Positions 11,092 through 22,131 of a DNA stretch of 64,000 nt are shown here, one piece after another. The notes below the pieces were generated by a model. The model ran no database searches. It had not been told where the DNA came from and was given only the letters and a program-made list of their open reading frames with translations. The position numbers were made by a program, and so were the translations under genes. Location of the stretch: the NCBI GenBank assembly GCA_002633025.1, contig NMRB01000062.1, forward strand, positions 34,485 to 98,484, read 5' to 3'. Source of the DNA: Notospermus geniculatus. Its lineage: Eukaryota; Nemertea; Pilidiophora; Heteronemertea; Lineidae. Each line of letters begins with the position of its first letter. The stretch's first letter is position 1.

Positions 11092-11424
11092 CGGCTTTTT
11101 GCTGTCCATTGTATGAAGGAGATACATTTGACAGTGGATGTTATTTGGATACATTGTATCATGATATTGCTACGTTGTGACTTTTCCCCAAAGAACAGTT
11201 CAAATGGTTTTTAACGTATTGGATTTTGGATATCAAGCTAGAGGAGGATTTATGAGATGACTACATATGGGACTACGAGTACGTTATTAGTGAAAAAAAT
11301 GATGCAATTAATATAGAGAACAAACCTAAGTAAGGTCCGCGCAAAAAAATCGCCCTTCGCGCAAAAAATCTGAGCGGCATAGTTTCGAAAAGGAACATGA
11401 AGCTGACAATGATGATGATGATGA
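11092..11424. other. LINE 3' flank, nothing else recognised
   Basis: Follows the LINE stop codon and may be its 3' untranslated tail. It contains no terminal poly(A) or microsatellite that would define a LINE end. Confidence 0.4.
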
Positions 11425-12135
11425 ACTTACGACCAAAAACGTGAAGCATTAATATCTCAGCAGCGCCACCTATTATTTTAGTTTTGCGCCAGACGTTTTG
11501 TAGATACATCCTAGGACTAATGCACTGCGAAGGAATGTCTAAAAGATATTAACCCATAGAGGTGAACTACAGTAAAAACCGATTTTCACCAAAGCTATCG
11601 CAGCGCCCCTTTTTTCTTAATTCGCGCTGAGGCATGATGGGCCATCACCATGCACCAACATCCAATCAAATTCGACCTTATTGAAATTTTCTAGACGGGG
11701 GTATATACGGCCTTTAACTCACCTTAACTTCCGCATTAAGCCATGTAAAAAATAGTTGGTTATAGCAGCTGACGGCGGCATCTGCTATAACCAACATCTT
11801 AATTCACGCTGAGGCATGATGGGCCATCACCATGCACCAACATCCAATCAAATTCGACCTTATTAAAATTTTCTAGACGGGGGTATATACGGCCTTTAAT
11901 TCACCTTAACTTCCGCATTAAGCCATGTAAAAAAATAGTTGGTTATAGCAGCTGACGGCGGCATCTGAGGTTGAAATTGATTAGCTCATTGGATAGCCCA
12001 GGTTGACAAACCTTTAGCTGCTGAAGGAGATGAGATATCAAGGCATGACAGACGGACAGAGACACAGACATGACAGATACACAGACACCATGACCAAACA
12101 ACAATGTGGTTCCCGATCTTAGTGATCGGGAACCA
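11425..12135 (-). repeat. Module Z', right copy, with internal 182-bp duplication
   Basis: Inverted copy of 7626-8187, ending in the hairpin TGGTTCCCGATC-TTAGT-GATCGGGAACCA. A stretch beginning CTTAATTC-CGCTGAGGCATG occurs at 11,616 and again at 11,798, so this arm is longer than the left one by one tandem unit. Confidence 0.8.
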
Positions 12136-12162
12136 TATGGGCCCTGTTCCAGTGCGTTGTAC

Positions 12163-12954
12163 ACCCTTAGTCAAAAGTAAATAGACAGCTACTAAATTCA
12201 ATATTTCTTTTAATATTAATGAAACGCATTTTTTCTTTTTATACTCACTCATAACAACTGCTTCGGCACCTCTTTCCACCGAAATGACCCAGGCCCCGTA
12301 TGCACAAAAAATCCTTATATTAAGTGTAAGATTATCCTTAACCTCGTAAAATAATTCTTGGCTAAGGAAATCATTCAAGTGGTATGCACGAAGCACCTTA
12401 CGAATTTCCTGAGCTGAGAATTTGCTTAAGTAATAGGAATTTCCTCAATTCAGTAGGATTTCTCTTAGGCCTAGAGCTAAATTTAGCCCGTGCGTTAGCC
12501 AATAGAATTCGCTCTTACAATAGCTCACACTGGGAATGCCTAGGGAATCCCTGCTTCAAGAGCACATGGTTGCACACGTTAAGGATTTTCATAAGTAATC
12601 GGAATTTTCTCAACTCAGTAGGATTTCTCTTAGTAAGGCAGGAACTACGTGGCTTCTGTCAATCTATCTGCAGCAAGAAGATTGATATTAAATGAAGAGT
12701 ATTCCCGTTCCATCAAAGTGAAATCCCCTCACCCAAGCCAAAATCAAAAGGATTTTCACTGTCCCGAATTATCATTGGTACCCGTACCACCCTCTCACTT
12801 CATTATCTTCAGTGTAACCAACAATAATAAGAGCTATGAAGAAATGATGCTGTTCTACATCTTTGAATAGGTCAAAGAGACACAANGCCCTCTATCGTAG
12901 CTAGGATCCCCATTACGTTTGGTGAACACTTTGGAAACCTTGTAGCCTACATCT
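12163..12954. other. No gene; 45-bp direct repeat pair
   Basis: Contains TAAGTAATAGGAATTTCCTC-type and TCAGTAGGATTTCTCTTAG words at about 12,428-12,472 and again, slightly diverged, at about 12,592-12,636. Single ambiguous base near 12,886. Confidence 0.5.
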
Positions 12955-13757
12955 GTGCCGTGACATTCCAGAAGTCAACACATTTTAAATGTCACATCAA
13001 CACAAAACAAAAGTCACTAGTTACGTCAATGCTCATCAGATGGCTCCACTATTGTCATGTATAAATACGTATACTGTTTACATCATGAGTCCATCTTTAG
13101 ATATCCACGTGATATGCATAATGACAGGGGGTTAGTCTTAGGGTTAGGTCCCTTAGGGTTAGGTCCCTTAAGGTTAGGTCCCTTAGGGTTACGTCCCTTA
13201 GGGTCAGGTCCATTAGGGGTAGGTCCCTTAGGGCTAGGGCTAGAGGTTATGTGGGCTGAGATACGGCTTGGGTTAGGGTTAGGCCCTTACGGTTAGCCCC
13301 TTACGGCTGGGTTGGGTAGAGTGGGACTGTGAGTAGGGCCAGTATAAGAAAATAGGTTCAGTAAATAGCGTATACTATAGACATTAAACAGGTTTTCCGA
13401 ATCACCCAAAGAAAAATTCCTGGGTGGCGCGTGCAGGCCCCAGTAGCGTAGTTGTTAATAGAGCGTAGGACCATTTAGGTTTAGCTACTATGCACTCTTT
13501 GCCATCTGCTGTTTTATACTTTTTCCTTCATCTTCCAAGATTTTTTTCTCACTTTTTCAGTCCAAAGCAGTGTGGTTTATAATTTTTTGTCGTCATGGAA
13601 CGTGATTTTTGTCGTAAAATGATCTTTCAAAATTTTCTAAGTTGAATGTGATTCACAACAGTGGAGCAATCTGATGGGCACTGACGTTAACTAGTGACTT
13701 TTGTTTTGTGTTGATGTGACATTTGAGAATGTGTTGACTTCTGGAATGTCACGGCAC
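12955..13757. repeat. Foldback with ~95-bp arms
   Basis: GTGCCGTGACATTCCAGAAG at the left is mirrored by CTTCTGGAATGTCACGGCAC at the right, continuing through TCAACACAAAACAAAAGTCA to the GGCTCCACT/AGTGGAGC ends of the arms. The centre holds a TTAGGG-containing minisatellite. It lies within the 1.6 kb that interrupts the right arm of the giant foldback. Confidence 0.8.
13127..13310. repeat. 15-bp minisatellite (GGTTAGGTCCCTTAG)
   Basis: About ten imperfect copies of a 15-bp unit. It contains TTAGGG but not in a 6-bp register, so it is a minisatellite and not telomeric DNA. Confidence 0.85.
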
Positions 13758-13758
13758 A

Positions 13759-14405
13759 CACGTGCGTCTTGCCAATATTTCGTTCAACGTTCAAGGTTGA
13801 ACACTTTTATTCAAGGTTGAAAACTTTTATTCAAGGTTGAAAACGTTTATCCAAGAATTGAAAAATTTTCACTAGTCAACATTTTGATTTATATATTCAA
13901 GATTTGAAAGTTTTTATCAACGAATAGAAAATTTTTAATCAAGGTTGACAAAATTTTTTTCAAGGTTGACAAAATTTTGTTCAAGGTTGACAAAATTTTA
14001 TTCAGCGTTGACAAAAATTTATTCAAGGTTGACAAAAATTTATTCAAGGTTGACAAAATTTCGTTCAAGGTTGACAAAATTTTATTCAACGTTGACAAAA
14101 ATTTATTCAAGGTTGACAAAATTTTGTTCAAGGTTGACAAAATTTTGTTCAAGGTTGACAAAATTTTATTCAAGGTTGACAAAACTTTTTCAAGGTTGCA
14201 TAAATTCGTTTTAAACATGAAAATAAACATCTTGCACAATATTTTCAGACTTTTTATACTATCAAAATATCTTGAACAATAATTTTAAAAATGTTGAATG
14301 GTAATTTATACATTTTGAATACAATTTCAAATTTCTTGAAAATAAATTTTTGTTCTTGAAGGGATATTTGCTTTCTTGAATAAATTCCGCTTTGGCTTGC
14401 CATAC
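13759..14405 (-). repeat. Module X', right copy (stacked ~21-bp repeats)
   Basis: Inverted copy of 6606-7176. It carries about twelve units of TTCAAGGTTGACAAAATTTT between 13,935 and 14,195. Because the unit length is a multiple of three and lacks stops, several frames stay open on both strands; these frames are not genes. Confidence 0.85.
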
Positions 14406-14407
14406 TG

Positions 14408-14851
14408 GAGTGCTGCACAATACCACCTACCCTAACACTGGTCAAGGCAAATACTGGGTCCTCTTCCGATTACCGGTCAATCGGCAATTTTCTACAGCAA
14501 TACATTTTGGGGCCCGCTGGGGTGCTTCATGCCTCATTCGCTGCGGTTTACTGCGGTTTGCTGACCATTTCCACTCAACCCTAATCGGAGCCTCACCTGA
14601 ATGAAATATTCATTCATGAAGAAAAATATTTATCCGAAAAAATACTTATATTCAATAATAAAACGTTTTTGTATAAAAAACAAATATTTTTTACGCAGTT
14701 TTTGTGACGACGTCGTCGTGATCACATGATTCGTTCATATCCCTGCTGTTGAAGGAGCTCTGCCACACGCTGGAAAATTGACAGATTGCGGGGTAGGCCC
14801 TCCAACTGCCCCTCATATCCTCATCTCACCAAATATTTATCATTCAATAAT
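14408..14851. other. No feature recognised
   Basis: AT-rich in its second half; no gene or clear repeat. Confidence 0.5.
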
Positions 14852-14853
14852 TA

Positions 14854-15210
14854 CTGTATCCGATGTGTTTAGTGGCCGCGGCCGGGAAGATCGTCGTGCC
14901 TAGATTTTCTAATTACACACGTTCCCCGCCACCAAGTAAAGCGCATATAGGCGTAACAAAATTAATGTCCTTGGAGCCTAACTTTACATAACCACATTGG
15001 TCAGACGTCCCATGTCGTTTTTCCCATCAATGAAACACGATCCCCATCCCGAGGTAGTTGTCGAACATGACCCTTGTAAGATTGCGTATCATTCACTACT
15101 ACGGGCCCTTTTGTTAGATTGTATTTTATAACTTGCCGGGAAAGTGTGTGTAATTAGAAAATCTAGGCCGCGATCTTCCCGGCCGCGGCCGCTGAACACA
15201 TCGGATACAG
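14854..15210. mobile_element. Foldback MITE, TA duplication, copy 1
   Basis: CTGTATCCGATGTG (left) and CACATCGGATACAG (right, after a mismatch) are terminal inverted repeats extending through GGCCGCGGCCGGGAAGATC and CTAGATTTTCTAATTACAC. TA flanks at 14,852-14,853 and 15,211-15,212. A second copy is at 29,032-29,446. Ends and TA duplication suggest the IS630/Tc1-mariner group. Confidence 0.85.
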
Positions 15211-15212
15211 TA

Positions 15213-16233
15213 TGTCGGACACTAAACTCCCCCGGCAGTTTCAAACCGCTACCCACTACGTTATCCGCGCTAAACTGCCATTGTTGACGTCGACTGGTCC
15301 CCGGTCTATAAATATAAAATATATAGACCGGTACTGCCTGCGAGTTTCATGGCGTTGATTGGTCCAATTCGAAAACCAACAGACTTGCCACAATCGGTTG
15401 GAAAATCAGCCATGTGTCATTCGCTATGGCACTTTTTAAGGCTTTTGCATGCATTGGTTTCAAGGACCCATACTCGGTCTTTCGTCTGGCATTGATTATC
15501 GCTAAAGGCACGCTTTGTAGCAAGCGAAAAGCGATATTATTCTCTGCAATGTTGATATTTACCAGCCGCTGCCATGATTCCTCGTTGCAAACTGGTATCC
15601 GATCCTTCATCATGTGGTTGTACGTGTTCTAAGTACAGTCATGACTAGATACCGTACTAGTCTAACTTTCGTCACTTCCGGCGGCAGCCAGATTTCTGCC
15701 GTCCTCAGTAGCCAGGACCGATCCTCCGCTACATCCAGCCCGCCAGCGCCACCAGCGGAGGATCGGGTACCAATCTATTAGTGTTGACGCCAATCTCAAC
15801 TTATGACCAACAGACGGCGCTCGCTGTCGATTCGGGGAATCCCCATTTGGGAATCTGCGCGATACTCGCCAGTAAAACGGACGGACCAAATTGTGATTCT
15901 CGGCAGCTTTCATGAGGCAACTGGATTGCATACCCTTGGGGGCAGACTAACAGGTGCGTGACAACATTGCTCATATTTGCAAACGGCGTTGATCTTGTTG
16001 ACTTTCCAATCGCGTAAAGTATGAATACACAGTGTAGGCCTACATTTTGTACACATATCATAGCCAATCAGAAAGTGTGTTACTCCGGCGTCGGCTAAAC
16101 CCGTGATGACGGCTCGTGATTGGACATCTCGTCAAAAAGCGCCATCTGTTGACTATAAGTCAGTTTTGGCCCCAATCATGCCAGTGTTTAGTGGGTCTAT
16201 ACCTACGGCCAACTAAACACTGGGGACGAGTGT
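15213..16233. other. No gene; small hairpins
   Basis: Short hairpins are seen at 15,296-15,336 (CCGGTCTATA-TATAGACCGG), 15,716-15,762 (GATCCTCCGCT-AGCGGAGGATC) and 16,170-16,222 (CCAGTGTTTAGT-ACTAAACACTGG). No coding motif was recognised. Confidence 0.5.
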
Positions 16234-17290
16234 ACACACAGAAAAATATTCATCTCCACTTGAGATAAGTGCTGTCTTGAAGCCCTTTGAAACACAAATA
16301 TCTTGTATTTGAGATAATAATATCTCGAATCGAGAAAGCATCTGTCTAGTGGCAAAACCTGATGTATTTGTGACTCTACCTGAGACAAATAGCGTGTTAA
16401 GCCTCCCGATACGCAACGTATCTCACGCTTGAGATATCAATAACGTCGAATCGAGATAGGCCTATTGGTCATCGCAAATAAACTAGATCAGTGCGGGCCA
16501 CCAGTTGGGTCTGACGAGATAACAGTGTTGCAATTTGCAAAAAAATATTACAGAAACGCTGACTTACGAAAGCAAACACATAAGAATATTGATAAACTAT
16601 TGTTTGAAATCTGAGACACAAATTATAGGTTGTGAATGTTTCCCTTTCAGAATTATAAAGACAATAATTGTACAGCGTCGGTTTTCTCTCAACCAATACC
16701 ATGCAAAAGATTCTGTGCTGTGCATATTGGTCTACCCTATCAAACTGAACTCTACACAGCTTCTCGGCCTATTGGCTAAGTTGAATTTTAAGAGTTGCGG
16801 TCTTTTTGCATTGCGACAGTTAAGCAATCAAGGCCAAATAACTCTACTAAGGGTTGTTGCAACCATGTGGTTGGTTACAAACAACCCAACAGTTGGGTTG
16901 AAAGATCCAACAATTGGGGTTGATAAAGAACTCAACTGTCGGGTTGATACAAACAATCCATAAGTTCATATCAAAATGAACGTCATCTCATCTGTCTCCA
17001 GAGAAGAGCACAAAATATCATCCAGAATATTTGACTGGGGACAGTCGAAATGAACCTCGTTTCAACTGAACACATTTCAGTCTCAAATAGAGACCACTGT
17101 TAACTCATATCGAGACGGCCGTCGTCTCAGCTGGCAGATTTGACTTGAGACAGTCCTATTTCAACATGAAACATTAGTTATTCGTACTGAGATTCAAAGA
17201 TCTCAACTTGAGATACAAAAATAACTTCTTTTACGGACAAGCATTCAAGACATTTTTATCTCAAGCTGAGATGAATATTTTTCTGTGTGT
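16234..17290. mobile_element. 1.06-kb foldback with GAGAT/ATCTC-rich arms
   Basis: ACACACAGAAAAATATTCAT at the left is mirrored by ATGAATATTTTTCTGTGTGT at the right, continuing into CTTGAGATA. The interior is rich in short TTGAGAT/ATCTCAA words and has three imperfect CAAC-GTTGGGTTG units at 16,875-16,950. Copy-level classification is not possible here. Confidence 0.75.
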
Positions 17291-17706
17291 AGTCGGACAG
17301 CTAAAGCCGCCATCAGATCAGAGATTTCCAATCTTTCTGCATGCATACAATTACGATTATTTGTGTGCCTAGACACTGCCAACAACAACATACCTTTCCT
17401 GTGTTTATTCTGTGGACCAATGAAGAACACATTTATTCTATCTGTTCACCAATACATGTATGTGTGATTCGAGTAAAGGGGACGAAGGGAGATGTTGGGT
17501 TTAAATTTGCTCTTTAATTTCCTTCGAGTTCTAAACAAAATATTTGAACCATCAGTCTCAAGATTCCACGCGTCGCTGTCCAGCGCACACCTGGCATCAA
17601 CAGCCGATTTTGCTCGTTTGTGATCAAGTGTCGAAAAGGCTGGAGAATTTTACTGGCAACGGGATGAGGTGGATTTTTACAGTATCACCGGAGAGAGTAC
17701 ACTTAC
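17291..17706. other. Possible intron sequence downstream of the 17.7-kb exon
   Basis: No feature recognised. If the exon at 17,707-18,024 (-) is real, this would be the start of its intron. Confidence 0.4.
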
Positions 17707-18024
17707 CTCCGTGAGGAACATCAGCTTGGCTTCCCCACCGATTTTGAGGAATCCCTCTTCGTACGTCTGATTGTAGAAACCTATCCAGCATCCTTTTGTT
17801 GTCTTATTGTAAACAAACGCCATCAGGTCCAGGAAGGTGCAATGTAACGCACAGTGTAGCGCCGATTCGACATATCGCGATAAGGAGAAATTCGCATCGT
17901 AAAAATGAAGATCAGCGACGACAAAAGTTCTAGAGAGGTTCTCGCCTTTGAATGTGTAATTAAACTCGCAGGGGAGGGTCCAGACATCCTTATTAGTCGG
18001 CCCACGGCATGTTATCGTTTCCAT
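17707..18024 (-). CDS. Candidate exon of a Cys-rich extracellular protein
   Basis: An open minus-strand frame starts at an ATG at 18,024 and runs 106 codons to a consensus donor (GAG/GTAAGT at 17,707/17,706). It encodes a segment with ALHCALHCTFLDL and then YNKTTKGCWIGFYNQT. The Cys-x3-Cys helix followed by a lone Cys in a hydrophobic strand resembles the core of PAN/apple domains, which mediate protein or carbohydrate binding in secreted and cell-surface proteins. Possible N-glycosylation sites include NKT and NQT. No downstream exon was found within the window, and an upstream exon may exist, so the ATG need not be the true start. It is not linked to any transposon signature, which makes it one of the few candidate host coding segments. 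PAN assignment is inference from spacing only. Confidence 0.45.
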
Positions 18025-18158
18025 TGCTTAATTTTGCGTGTGGAAAGCAAAGCGGGTGATCCACTGTTTTGCGATTTATATCGGCGGCACGCCGGCGACA
18101 GGCTTGCGGTTCGGTTGCGGTAATCACCTCCGGCCGACCGCAGGCAAAGAAGCAGTAA

Positions 18159-18324
18159 AGCTAAAGACACATAGATGTGGTTCGTGCTCCGGTGCGGCAA
18201 CGGTAGGGGTGTTTTTAAAGTCGACTGACAAGGCTGAATGATGGAGTCGAGCAGCATTGGCCTGTCAACTTTAAAAACACCCCTACCGTTGCCGCACTGG
18301 AGCACGAACCATGTGTCTTTAGCT
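18159..18324. mobile_element. Harbinger-type MITE with TAA duplication
   Basis: Arms of about 60 bp: AGCTAAAGACAC and GGTGTTTTTAAAGT at the left are mirrored at the right up to GTGTCTTTAGCT. TAA flanks at 18,156-18,158 and 18,325-18,327. A 3-bp TAA/TTA duplication is the PIF/Harbinger hallmark. Confidence 0.8.
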
Positions 18325-19086
18325 TAACACCGCCGCAGTCGATCAGGTGTTGCGGCAAAATCCCTAGCGGCTCTGGAAATCCTTGCCGGCGGTGGGTTGC
18401 GGTGATATCAAACGTGTTGTAGTCTAGGAGCTAACAAAGATTTAATGCACATCTCAAGTACAAAAATTTTGGGGGGTTTGGGGGTTAGTTTCTATCCCAC
18501 TGACCACAAATACCCAATTCTTAAGTTCCGCAAATGGTGCGTTTAGAAGATAGAGCCGTTTGAATTTTGGGTACTGACTTTATCATTGGAGCAAAATCAG
18601 AGGGCTTGTTGTACTTGACTCGATGACGCGAAGACTCGATGGCGCGATGACTCGATGACCGCCAAAATTATTCAATGAAATTCAGCTCGTTATTTCTAAG
18701 AAAAGTGGAATGGGTCAACGGCGGAAGTGGACCGACGTAGTGTCGCCAGCTATGAAGAGGTGAATTGAGGTTGATATTCAGCGTAAATCATGAAATGAAG
18801 GATAGCCTCGAACAAGGCCTACAGCTCCTAAGTCCTTGAGAATTTACTATCGGTCCCTTTTGAAAAGTTGTAGGGATTGGTCTTCTCTCCCTATTGAAAA
18901 CCCCGGAGGAGGTATATCGGTAATTTTCAGCCCTTTTGAGCAATGATCCGACTGCATGTTCTTCACTGGAAGTGTCCCAATGCGTCAAAGCTGCCACGCA
19001 AAAAGTAAATTCATGAAAATGACGAAATGCACCGGGTTATTCATGTACTTCATGACGTCATCAGTTATGTGGTCAGGTGTATCTTG

Positions 19087-19345
19087 GCAAGACGCACGTG
19101 ACAATCTTGAACGAAAATTTTCAGATATTGGACGATATTTTATAAATCTTGCAGTGTATTTTTTCAATTTGGTAAACCTTTTTTTAATTCTTGGAGTGAT
19201 TTTTACATTCTTGGACGATATTTTTTCAAATTTGGAGCAAATTTTACAACTCTTTGAGTTTTTTTATTGTGTAATTAAAATTAAATTATTGGACTGTACT
19301 TTTCCAAAACACTTGAACGAAAAAAAACAGTCTTGAATAAATTCC
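19087..19345 (+). repeat. Diverged copy of module X
   Basis: Begins with GGCAAGACGCACGTGA and ends with CTTGAATAAATTCCGCT, the same two terminal words as the copies at 6.6 and 13.8 kb. The internal array is degenerate. Confidence 0.7.
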
Positions 19346-19642
19346 GCTGCTTCACCCACAACCATAATCATGCATTCCAAGCGCAAATGACGTCACGGCT
19401 TTAGAGTTATACTAAAATTGGGAATAGGTATGCGGTTTAACGATGGTTATAAAAATATGCCAGAGGTGGCTTATTTCACCCTCCTAAAAATGTCGCACAG
19501 TAACCCAATGTTCTGAAATGCGGAACTCGAATTAAAATGAGGCATTCACCAACTATGCAGGAAATTTAACTGGCCTTCTTCGCGCCTTCAAGTCATCGCG
19601 CCATCGAGTCATCGAGTCAAGTACAACAAGCCAAATCAGAGC

Positions 19643-20012
19643 ATGGTGGCTTGGAATCTGATGTACAGCTAACCTTTAAATGGGTGGCTTGGGACCCTAT
19701 AAATGTATTGCCAATAGAAACATGGGTCCACTGAGACAGGAAAACATATTCTTACGTATTTTATCTTATTGGAAATGATGGTTTTACATCTTTTTCAGAA
19801 TTCTGGCCCGGCGGCCATTTTAAATTGATAAATTACTGTTTATTGAATTTCTCATCCTACAGCAAATAAAAACAAATAAGAATATGCTAATCTGATTCTA
19901 TGGACCCATGTTTCTATCTATTGGCAATACATTTATGGGGTCTCAAGCCACCCATTTAAAAGTTAGCTGTACATCAGTATCCAAGCCCCTGTACAAATGC
20001 TCTGATTTTGGT
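19643..20012. mobile_element. Foldback inserted in the right arm of 18,430-20,095
   Basis: AAATCAGAGCA and TGCTCTGATTT are its ends, and the arms share TGATGTACAGCTAAC and AAATGGGTGGCTTG. In the intact left arm at 18.6 kb the sequence AAATCAGAG runs straight into GGCTTGTTG, so that junction is the empty site. Confidence 0.75.
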
Positions 20013-20420
20013 CCAATGACAAAGCCAATACTCAAAGTTCAAACGGCTCTAACTTCTAAACGCACCATTTGCGGAACTTAAATCTTTGTTAGCTCCAGCA
20101 TTATTGGATTTTGTCGCAGACCGCAAGCTCGCAGTAGGCCTCGCTTCGGCTTGTCATCCAATCAGATCAAGCAATTTCTTACGTGACTTCATTACATATG
20201 GCGCGCAGTATGCCACATGGAAAAGTGTGGCTTTTGCTGAAGCTGAGTGGCCAAAGGAAAAAATTGCGTCCATTTTTCTTCCGGTATGGAGCATGCGTAA
20301 ATCGCAACAGTGGATCGGGTTCCCTACTTCTCACCGCTTGCGGTGGTAGTTTCCTCACCCCAAGCTTGCCGGCGATGCATCACTGGTGTATCGCCGGTTG
20401 CCGGTGTGAAGCCTACCGGT

Positions 20421-20560
20421 AGTTTATACTTCGACGCACGACCATCGGCGTCCGACGCGCGATCAAAATCTGGACGCCGACCTATTGAAGTAGGCTTATG
20501 TCGGCGTACAGATTTTGATCGTGCGTCGGACGCCGATGGTCTTGCGTCGAAGTATAAACT
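20421..20560. repeat. Near-perfect 140-nt hairpin
   Basis: AGTTTATACTTCGACGCACG and its mirror bound arms of about 60 bp containing ACCATCGGCGTCCGACGC and GATCAAAATCTG. The loop is around 20,485-20,497. It could be a MITE; a hairpin RNA precursor is also possible but nothing in the sequence shows transcription. Confidence 0.8.
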
Positions 20561-20584
20561 AGGCTTGACAGGAATCGGCATCCT

Positions 20585-20723
20585 AGGAATGCAGATCCGC
20601 CAAACAATAGCTCGCTATTGTAAGCTTATATTCGAATGGTCATGGTCTCTCTAGCCATATATCTAATCCATCCCTGAACAATAGGACCTGACTTTGATTC
20701 CAGGGGGACTTGGATTCCTTTCA
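20585..20723 (-). repeat. ~140-bp repeat, inverted partner at 22.0 kb
   Basis: Shares with 21,994-22,131, in opposite orientation, the words GAATGCA-TCCGCC, CGAATGGTCATGG and TGATTCC-GGGGGACTT. Confidence 0.8.
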
Positions 20724-21993
20724 CACCTGAGCCACGCCTGCCGTGGAATTGCGATCACCGTAACCCAATCGCAAGTGAAATCGCGACAGTGGATCCCCCT
20801 TAAGTCTGGCGCCTTAAGCTGCTGTTTCATACATGTACATGTACATATACATGTACAGTCTTGTTAAAAAGTAAAAAGACAGCTAATATCTCAGCTAATA
20901 CCGAAGGTTCCAACCTCAACTTGTATTTTGTTATGCCCTATAATGTTGCTAAAAGGATCACCCTGCTAAAAATTGAGTGCTTAATGAAGACATATAAATC
21001 TTCCAAATGAAGACTAAATTGAAGACTAAATGAAGACTAGATAGTAAGGCTGGATTTGGAACAACTAAATCTTCCAAGAAATCTTCAAAAAACAGCTTCC
21101 AGAGGAAGACAGTGTCGAAATGTTCAGTACGTCTGCCACAAAGATTCCACTAGCAGTAAGTTGGAAGACTTGATCATCTTCCATGCAAAGACATCTTTGA
21201 AGACTAAATTTAGTCTTCCAACGTCATCCTTATGGAAGATATAAAATCAAATCTTCCACTTTCACTTCCACTTTTGTCTTCCATAAGCAGTAACTACTTG
21301 GAAGACTAAAAACCTTGTCTTCCAAATACCGCTTATGGAAGACATCAAATTATGTCTTCCAAAAAGCTTCATTTTCAGGAAATGGGAAGACTTATTTATA
21401 GTCTTCCACAATTTTGGAAGTCTTTTTAATCTAGTCTTCCAAATACTGCTTGTGGAAGACATGAAATTAAGTCTTCCAAAGTTTTGTAAGACTTACAAAG
21501 TACAAATTACAAATTACAGATTACAAATTAGTTTATTGGACCGTAAAATTTTAAAATTCCATACGTCAGCAAATAAAGTGAACTGAGTGCAGTGTGGATA
21601 GTTGGAGAACAAGGGCCTCAGCTGACTATGACCTGTCAACTCAAGAGGGTGAAATAGGCATGGCAGGGGAAAAGACGATGTACACCCGTACGTGTATGAA
21701 TAATTCACCTTTGTATTGGATATCAAGCAAATTGGTTACAGTGCAGAAATCGAAAGGAGCCTTCCCCTCATAGTCTCATAGAGACAAACCCTCACAAAAA
21801 ATTTTAGGTTGACCGCTCAAGTGTTCTCACGTTAACTGAAGGAAACTGAAATCAACTTGGCCACTATATCCGCCATTTTGGGTAAGTGGCGGTGCTGGTC
21901 ATAGAAAGGAACTTTTCCGTCATAGACAAATCCTCACCACAAATTTCAGGTTGATTGTTCAAAACATTCTAAAGTTGACTAACAGTGTGACAG

Positions 21994-22131
21994 GGATCAA
22001 AGTCCCCCAGGAATCAAAGTCCGGTCTTATTGTTCATCGAGGGATTATAATAATAGCTAGAGAGACCATCCATGACCATTCGAATACTAACCTTACAATA
22101 GCGGGTTATTGTGGCGGACTTGCATTCCTGT
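21994..22131 (+). repeat. ~140-bp repeat, inverted partner at 20.6 kb
   Basis: Inverted copy of 20,585-20,723. It separates the second and third of the diverged units around 21.7-22.3 kb. Confidence 0.75.

Larger units (their letters stand above)
6600..14407. repeat. Giant compound foldback, 7.8 kb
   Basis: The left arm runs module X (6606-7176), a short link containing GTACAACGCACTGG and GGCCCATA, then module Z (7626-8187). The right arm is the mirror image: Z' (11,425-12,135), the same link inverted (12,136-12,162), then X' (13,759-14,405). Both outer ends read AGTATGGCAAGCC, inverted. The left arm is interrupted by a foldback (7250-7622). The right arm is interrupted by 1.6 kb (12,163-13,758) inserted exactly between CACGTG and GTACAACGC. 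The centre (8188-11,424) holds other elements. Confidence 0.8.
18430..20095. repeat. Nested foldback, outer unit
   Basis: The left arm (about 18,430-18,660: AGCTAACAAAGATTT, GTTCCGCAAATGGTGCG, AAATCAGAG, GGCTTGTTGTACTTGACTCG) is mirrored at the right, but the right arm is split: 20,013-20,095 carries the outer part and 19,585-19,642 the inner part, with another foldback between them. A diverged module X lies in the loop. Confidence 0.75.

Noticed and set aside
13127-13310. Telomere-like TTAGGG array
   Set aside because: The period is 15 bp (GGTTAGGTCCCTTAG), not 6 bp, and the array is interstitial inside a foldback.
13889-14282. Long overlapping open frames on both strands with Leu/Lys-rich repeats
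   Set aside because: They arise from a ~21-bp tandem repeat that lacks stops in several frames; the same sequence exists inverted at 6.8-7.0 kb as part of a repeat module.
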